Shown here in pieces: positions 59,108 through 64,000 of a stretch of DNA of 64,000 nucleotides. The translations under genes and the position numbers were made by a program. Positions within the stretch are counted from its first letter, which is position 1, and each line of letters opens with the position of its first letter. A model generated the notes under the pieces. The model was not told where the DNA came from. It made no database searches and saw only the letters and a list, made by a program, of their open reading frames with translations. Origin of the DNA: Ascidia mentula (taxonomy: Eukaryota; Chordata; Ascidiacea; Phlebobranchia; Ascidiidae); the NCBI GenBank assembly GCA_947561715.1, contig OX387199.1, forward strand, positions 22,139,001-22,203,000. The letters run 5' to 3'.

Positions 59108-60698
59108 TTACCAACCCTTTACAGGAAACCATTTATCCACAAGTTTATCGTTTTCATCTGCAATGTGGAACACAGAGTGCATAGCACATGTGGCACAGGA
59201 ATGGTCTGGTCTAATTCTTAACAAACTACCCCGGGGGTATTTGGAAAAATCGAGACCACTTGATGGGTTTTTGGCCGTCACCACACCATGTTCTTGCGAC
59301 ATAGAGCGTAAAATTAACTCTGGGTGTCCAACAATCGAACCATAACCACTACCCGGGGTCTTCTTAAAACCATCACCACCACCATGCAAGCTCAAGGCTG
59401 TGAACCCACAGTCGACAATCATGTAGTTCCGTGCTTTATCGGGATAATGGCCAATGATGGTTGTTACCACAAAACACCCAATATCTGCCTCCTTACAAGA
59501 TCCAATAACCATCTGAAAACACAATTTTTTTGGATTCGCTTCAGTGTTTCATGCTTTCACATGATAGGCCCCACTGGACAGGTCCTTACTTGGCTACCAC
59601 AGCTATCATATTGAGATCATTAGGTTCACAGGCTTTGCAGACAAGTTCCATCAGCCACTATTTCCCAACAAGTCTGAGCATATTATTTGAATGCACAACC
59701 TTGGCTAACCAGGACAAATACCCCACCAACTGCTCAGGGGTTGAATATTGTGATCAGGGTACACTGCTTCCATGGCTGCTATGCCTGAGAGCCTAATACT
59801 TTTGAGATCATAGACATAATGTGATTACTAGTTACTTTGTTCAGTTAATTGTACACCTTTAGTGACAGTAAGGTTAGTGGAATTTCTGCGATTAATTTAA
59901 AAAGGATTTATGGAAAAACAAACAAACAGCAATGTATGAAAAAATTACCTGCATTTTATCATAGAGCACATAATTTCCTGGATGCCATTCTGTAAGATTT
60001 GACATGACATTTGTCGGGTTGCTGCAGGATGGTGTGCAACCAATGCCATATTCTAAACATTCAATATTTTGGTCCTTTAACCTTTCGACGACCTTCAACA
60101 AAAGTATGGTGTTTCGTGTTGCAATTTCTTGAACTTCTGTCGTATTAGAGCAACCATAAGTTTCAGCACCAGAATGGGCATAAAGTGCCTTAAAACTTGT
60201 ACAACTTGAGCTGCTAAGAAATTTAACAAGTTCATCAAGTTCTTGAGAATCATGGCAAACACCTGCTCTGGCATTTTGACAAGAAACTTTAACTACAACT
60301 GACCACCTCTTTCCATCTGCAAGCGGATAGTTTGGCAGCAACCTGGCAATTTCCAAGCTATCAACAAGTACTGAAAAATGATCCATCTCTTTGCTTATGT
60401 CTTGACACCTTTGAATTTTGTTAACAGACAGCGGGACGCCATACAGAATGTCATCAAAACCATTTTCCATTAAACAAACGGCCTCAGGAATAGTTGAAAC
60501 CACCATGCACTTTCGCGAACCTCCTGTCTGCATAACTGCCGCTTCAACGCATTTTGTCGTTTTAAAGTGAGGCCTCAATTTCACACCAAACTTCTTTGCA
60601 AGGTCAAGCATTCTGGTTGAGTTTGCTTTGACAATATGTTTGTACAACACAAGGGCAGGGGTTTGTAATTCATCGACGTGTGCTGGTGAACAAGCCAT
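59108..60698 (-). CDS. D-serine dehydratase-like PLP enzyme (alanine-racemase-fold, zinc-dependent)
   Basis: Two exons, 59949-60698 and 59108-59512, join in phase 0 and give 384 aa, the usual size of eukaryotic D-serine dehydratase. The N-terminal barrel starts with ELQTPALVLY, has the PLP-lysine motif RPHFKTTKC (K46), then GFDDILYG and ALYAHSGAETYG. GIGCTPSC and EWHPGNYVLYD follow. The second exon has the zinc ligands in DHSCATC (H354 and C356), the His-x-Cys pair known from chicken and yeast enzymes. These enzymes convert D-serine to pyruvate and ammonia in the cytosol, and some relatives act on D-threonine, so substrate is not certain. No signal peptide. Confidence 0.93.
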
Positions 60699-61029
60699 AG
60701 TTGCGTCGTTTGCTCATGAAGTGCTTTTGAATTGGTTGCTGCTTTAAACTGTTCCAAACAGTCAGTTCTTGCTTGGTCTCAGATTAAAGGCTGCCAATTC
60801 GACTCTGCTCTGCAAATTTTTGGTAATTGTGTGCAAAAACAGCAGTCAATGTTACGTCACTAGCGGTGCCAACGCTGTTATAAACGCAGTGTTTGCAAGG
60901 CCAAGGAGAAGGGGCTGTAACGTTACGGCTAACATAGGTAAGCGTCCAAGATCAGTAAACTAGACAAAATCGGTAACCCAAACACGTGACTGCAGCGGCA
61001 ACCAGGGAGGGTACATATTTTCATCCAAG

Positions 61030-61510
61030 GGGGGTAATTGAAATCATTTACTTTATACCTTGTACTGTGTCCACGATAGGTAACTTTGTTATACGTTAGA
61101 GTAGTCACGCTATACCTTGCACTATGTCCATGATGGGTAAGTTTGTTAAACGTTAGAGTAGTCACGCTATACATTGCACTATGTCTATGATAGGTAAGTT
61201 TGTTAAACGTTAGAGTAGTCACACTATACCTTGCACTATGTCCATGATAGGTAAGTTTGTTAAACGTTAGAGTAGTCACGCTATACCTTGCACTATGTCC
61301 ATGATGGGTAAGTTTGTTAAACGTTAGAGTAGTCACGCTATACCTTGCACTATGTCCATGATAGGTAAGTTTGTTAAACGTTAAGGTAGTCACGCTATAC
61401 CTTACACTATGTCCATGGTAGGTAAGTTTGTTAAACGTTAAGGTAGTCACGCTATACCTTGCACTATGTCCGTGATGGGTAACTTTGTTAAACGTTGAAC
61501 AATTAACGAA
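61030..61510 (-). repeat. 57-bp tandem repeats, left arm
   Basis: About eight units. On the minus strand each unit reads in frame as FNKLTYHGHSARYSVTTLT, because 57 is a multiple of three, producing an ORF of 199 codons that I do not consider a gene. Confidence 0.85.
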
Positions 61511-61544
61511 CTTACCTATGATGGGCATAGTGCAAGGTATAGCG

Positions 61545-62490
61545 TGGCTAATCTAACGTTTAACAAACTTACCTATCATGGACATAGTGCAAGGTACAGC
61601 GTGACTACCTTAACAATTAAGAAACTTACCTATGATGGACATAGTGCAAGGTATACCGTGACTACCCCAACGTTTAACAAACTTACCTATCATGGACATA
61701 GTGCAAGGTATAGCGTGACTACCCTAACGTTTAACAAACTTACCTATCATGGACATAGTGCAAGGTATAGCGTGACTACCCTAACAATTAAGAAACTTAC
61801 CTATCATGGACATAGTGCAAGGTATACCGTGACTACCCCAACGTTTAACAAACTTACCTATCATGGAAATAGTGCAAGGTATAGCGTGACTACCCTAACG
61901 TTTAACAAACTTACCTATCATGGACATAGTGCAAGGTATAGCGTGACTACCCTAACAATTAACAAACTTACCTATCATGGACATAGTGCAAGGTATACCG
62001 CGACTACCCCGACGTTTAACAAACTTAGCTATCATGGACATAGTGCAAGGTATAGCGTGACTACCCTAACGTTTAACAAACTTACCTATCATGGACATAG
62101 TGCAAGGTATAGCGTGACTACCCTAACGTTTAACAAACTTACCTATCATGGACATAGTGCAAGGTATAGCGTGACTACTCTAACGTTTAACAAACTTACC
62201 TATCATGGACATAGTGCAAGGTATAGCGTGACTACCCTAACGTTTAACAAACTTACCTATCATGGACATAGTGCAAGGTATAGCGTGACTACTCTAACGT
62301 TTAACAAACTTACCCATCATGGACACAGTGCAAGGTATAGCGTGACTACCCTAACAATTAAGAAACTTACCTATCATGGACATAGTGCAAGGTATAGCGT
62401 GACTACTCTAAAGTTTAACAAACTTACCTATCATGGACACAGTGCAAGGTATAGCGTGATTCCCGTAACAATTAATGAAGTTACCTATCG
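61545..62490 (+). repeat. 57-bp tandem repeats, right arm
   Basis: About 16-17 units, open as a 316-codon frame of the same 19-residue repeat. A variant unit with ACAATTAAGAAACTTACC recurs at intervals of two to four units in the left half of the arm, a higher-order pattern. Confidence 0.88.
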
Positions 62491-62651
62491 ATGACGCAGT
62501 ACAGGTTAAATGATTTTAATTACTCCCCTTGGATGAAAATATGTACCCTCCCTGTTTTCCGCTGCAGTCACGTGTTTAGGTTACTGATTTTGTCCAATTT
62601 ACTGATCTTGGACCCTTACCTATGTTAGCCGTAACGTTACAGCCCTATATG

Positions 62652-62785
62652 AGGCCAAGCGCCCGACTCGTACACCAAGAAATAAACCTGATCGGATTCA
62701 TGCCCAGGATGACCTGGGTTCAAATCCCGGTATGGTTAAAAAAAATTCTGTGAATGGCAGTATGGTCAAGCGCCCGACTCGTACT
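62652..62785 (+). mobile_element. tRNA-derived SINE-like fragment
   Basis: A B-box GGTTCAAATCC at 62717-62727 sits in a TPsiC-like arm (CCTGGGTTCAAATCCCGG). An A-box-like CCAAGCGCCCGACTCGTAC lies about 60 bases upstream, and an A-rich run follows. The 18-base CAAGCGCCCGACTCGTAC recurs exactly at 62767-62784, so a second truncated copy abuts. The acceptor arms do not pair, so this is not a functional tRNA gene. Leucine- or serine-tRNA-like origin is a guess. Confidence 0.6.
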
Positions 62786-63040
62786 CGTTTACGGCGTATA
62801 ATTATGAAAAATACATGCTGATAAATTGTGATTTAATACGAACAAGTAGCCAATAGATCGCCTATTTATCGCAACTTCATCGTACAATTTTGCCGGTTCG
62901 CCTTCATTTGCATTGAAAATAATTGTAGAAAACAATCGAAACGTCTGTATAAAGTTCTCTACCATTGTATTGGCTATCTTGTTCATATTAAAGATATATA
63001 AAACCGTGAGTTATGTTTCTAAATTGTGAATTAGTTCATG
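62786..63040. other. Gene-free spacer
   Basis: Short AT-rich stretch; nothing seen. Confidence 0.35.
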
Positions 63041-63047
63041 TCGGGTT

Positions 63048-63200
63048 TAAGGTGGCTGTACACAGAATGCGTAATGCGTGAACGTACGTAAATCGCATCC
63101 GAAAACGGACCGACAGATTACGCACGTAAACGGACCGAATTTTCGTTCCGAACCATCCGTTAAAAGGCACTGTACACAGAATCCGTTATCGTACGAATTT
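63048..63200. repeat. Two direct copies of a Harbinger-like terminus
   Basis: TTTAAGGTGGCTGTACACAG (about 63046) and TTAAAAGGCACTGTACACAG (about 63160) share CTGTACACAGAAT followed by a CGT-rich stretch. Both start next to a TAA/TTAA, like the target site of PIF/Harbinger elements. Confidence 0.45.
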
Positions 63201-63327
63201 ACGCTTGGTTGCGCATGTCAACAAACGACCGATGACTGCTGCTGCGCACATGTACAATACAATTGCAGATCAGTGATTTTCCTTTGGTATCCTTGCTCAA
63301 AGATGGCGGATACTTGGATCAACAATA

Positions 63328-63456
63328 ATGGCAAACGTTGAAACTGCAACTCAAGTTGTCAAGGCTACTGTGGTTTTACATAACTGGTTGCAGAGCAAAA
63401 ATTTGAAGAAGTCTTTGGAAACTAGGGAATACAGTGCATTGGTGCCTATGAAGTAA
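63328..63456 (+). pseudogene. Harbinger-type transposase C-terminal remnant
   Basis: A 42-residue open frame reads [20 protein letters not shown], like the vxxxxxLHNfL segment near the C-terminus of PIF/Harbinger DDE transposases (HARBI1 relatives). Nothing of the catalytic core is present upstream, so it is a remnant or last exon of a deleted element. Confidence 0.45.
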
Positions 63457-64000
63457 CTGTTGAATTTGTTGAGGAAGCTTGACGACAAGAGGAAACTGTA
63501 TGTCTTCCCAACATCAAAGATTTCACCACTTTTCACCAGGGGAAGTTGCTTGGCATTACAACATTTTTTTTCCCTGTTTCACAGGGAACAACCCTTGAGT
63601 AAGACCGACTGCTTTTCTTTTTTATGTTTATTGTTTTTTTTTGTAATAAAATAACAGTTAATGCATACTGAATGTTGGCATATATAACAATGCAAATTGA
63701 AGAGGTATTTGAAGGAAATAAAAAACACTACAGATGAATAGAACAGAACACTGGCAGTAAAATACTAAAGAAAGTGAACAGTGAAATGAAAAGAGCAGTA
63801 CCAATACTTGTGTTTCAAGTAAATTGCAGTCAAACATGTAAAAAAAGAACTGAAAGCAGTTTGATATTTGCATGTACACAATGAATACAAAGCTATAGTT
63901 TCCTGCATCTCAACTTTGTCATAATCTGCCAGTATTACAGTAATGGCTACAAAAGCTTTATGCATGTTGTTTGGCAATGCATCTAATCTTTGTTCAATAA
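63457..64000. other. Gene-free edge of window
   Basis: AT-rich with no gene that I can support. Confidence 0.35.

Larger units (their letters stand above)
60906..62651. mobile_element. Foldback element with arms of 57-bp tandem repeats
   Basis: The ends are long inverted repeats: GGGCTGTAACGTTACGGC from 60912 matches its reverse complement ending at 62645, and similarity continues for about 140 bases. Inside are tandem 57-bp units, about 8 on the left arm (about 61060-61510, minus orientation) and about 16-17 on the right arm (about 61545-62490, plus orientation), meeting near 61500-61540. The 8-base AGGCCAAG lies at 60898-60905 and again at 62652-62659, exactly six bases outside the first GGG and after the last CCC, so it is a candidate target-site duplication. 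This is the layout of Drosophila FB-type foldback elements. An 8-bp duplication would suit hAT, but that is inference. It has no transposase and is nonautonomous. Confidence 0.85.

Noticed and set aside
61544-62494. A 316-residue repetitive protein on the plus strand (and a 199-residue one at 60929-61528 minus)
   Set aside because: Both are products of a 57-bp satellite unit inside a foldback element; no promoter, intron or non-repeat domain supports a gene.
62700-62735. Functional tRNA gene at the B-box
   Set aside because: The acceptor arms do not pair and the A-box to B-box structure is degenerate; a SINE fragment fits better.

Overview
The window looks like nuclear DNA from an invertebrate chordate; an ascidian such as Ciona is my best guess. 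The support is animal-only gene families (MLK kinase, LIN7, a BTB zinc-finger protein, MGST1, an LDLa-type GPCR), many short GT-AG introns of roughly 50-900 bases, AT-rich spacers and small foldback repeats. The species is inference; nothing in the sequence fixes it.

Left part (1-35 kb) is accessory and heavily duplicated. A minus-strand gene at 13.2-22.7 kb encodes a signal peptide, a long array of LDL-receptor class A modules and parts of a relaxin/GRL101-type seven-helix receptor. Its module exons occur as alternating A and B types. A copy of part of it, together with the flanking DNA and a neighbouring unknown gene, is repeated at 1-3.6 kb; a second fragment lies at 34.4-35.1 kb. The unknown gene forms a local family (2.6-3.6 kb minus, 7.6-8.7 kb plus, 25.0-26.7 kb minus, plus a remnant at 10.1 kb) that shares the core LLANPTxxQPGNGxIIT. 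The upstream regions of the first two copies contain related inverted repeats. A small cysteine-rich secreted peptide gene lies at 11.5-12.1 kb. From 27.3 to 34.3 kb there are tandem and scattered copies of a roughly 2.1-kb unit that carries a short spliced ORF of unknown function.

Right part (35-61 kb) is conventional and gene-dense. In order: MGST1-like membrane glutathione transferase (+, 36.0-37.0), a 13-exon mixed-lineage kinase MAP3K (+, 39.0-48.9), an 11-exon BTB/C2H2 zinc-finger gene (+, 50.2-55.5), LIN7 (+, 56.6-58.4) and a D-serine dehydratase-like PLP enzyme (-, 59.1-60.7). Exon phases close without error in all of these. They are separate housekeeping or signalling genes, not an operon.

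Right edge (60.9-64 kb) holds a foldback element whose arms are built of 57-bp repeats, a tRNA-derived SINE-like fragment and a Harbinger-type transposase remnant.

The most interesting non-gene signals are a complete type I hammerhead ribozyme motif at 20629-20681, the foldback element at 60906-62651, and two perfect palindromes at 37764-37898 and 52866-53092.
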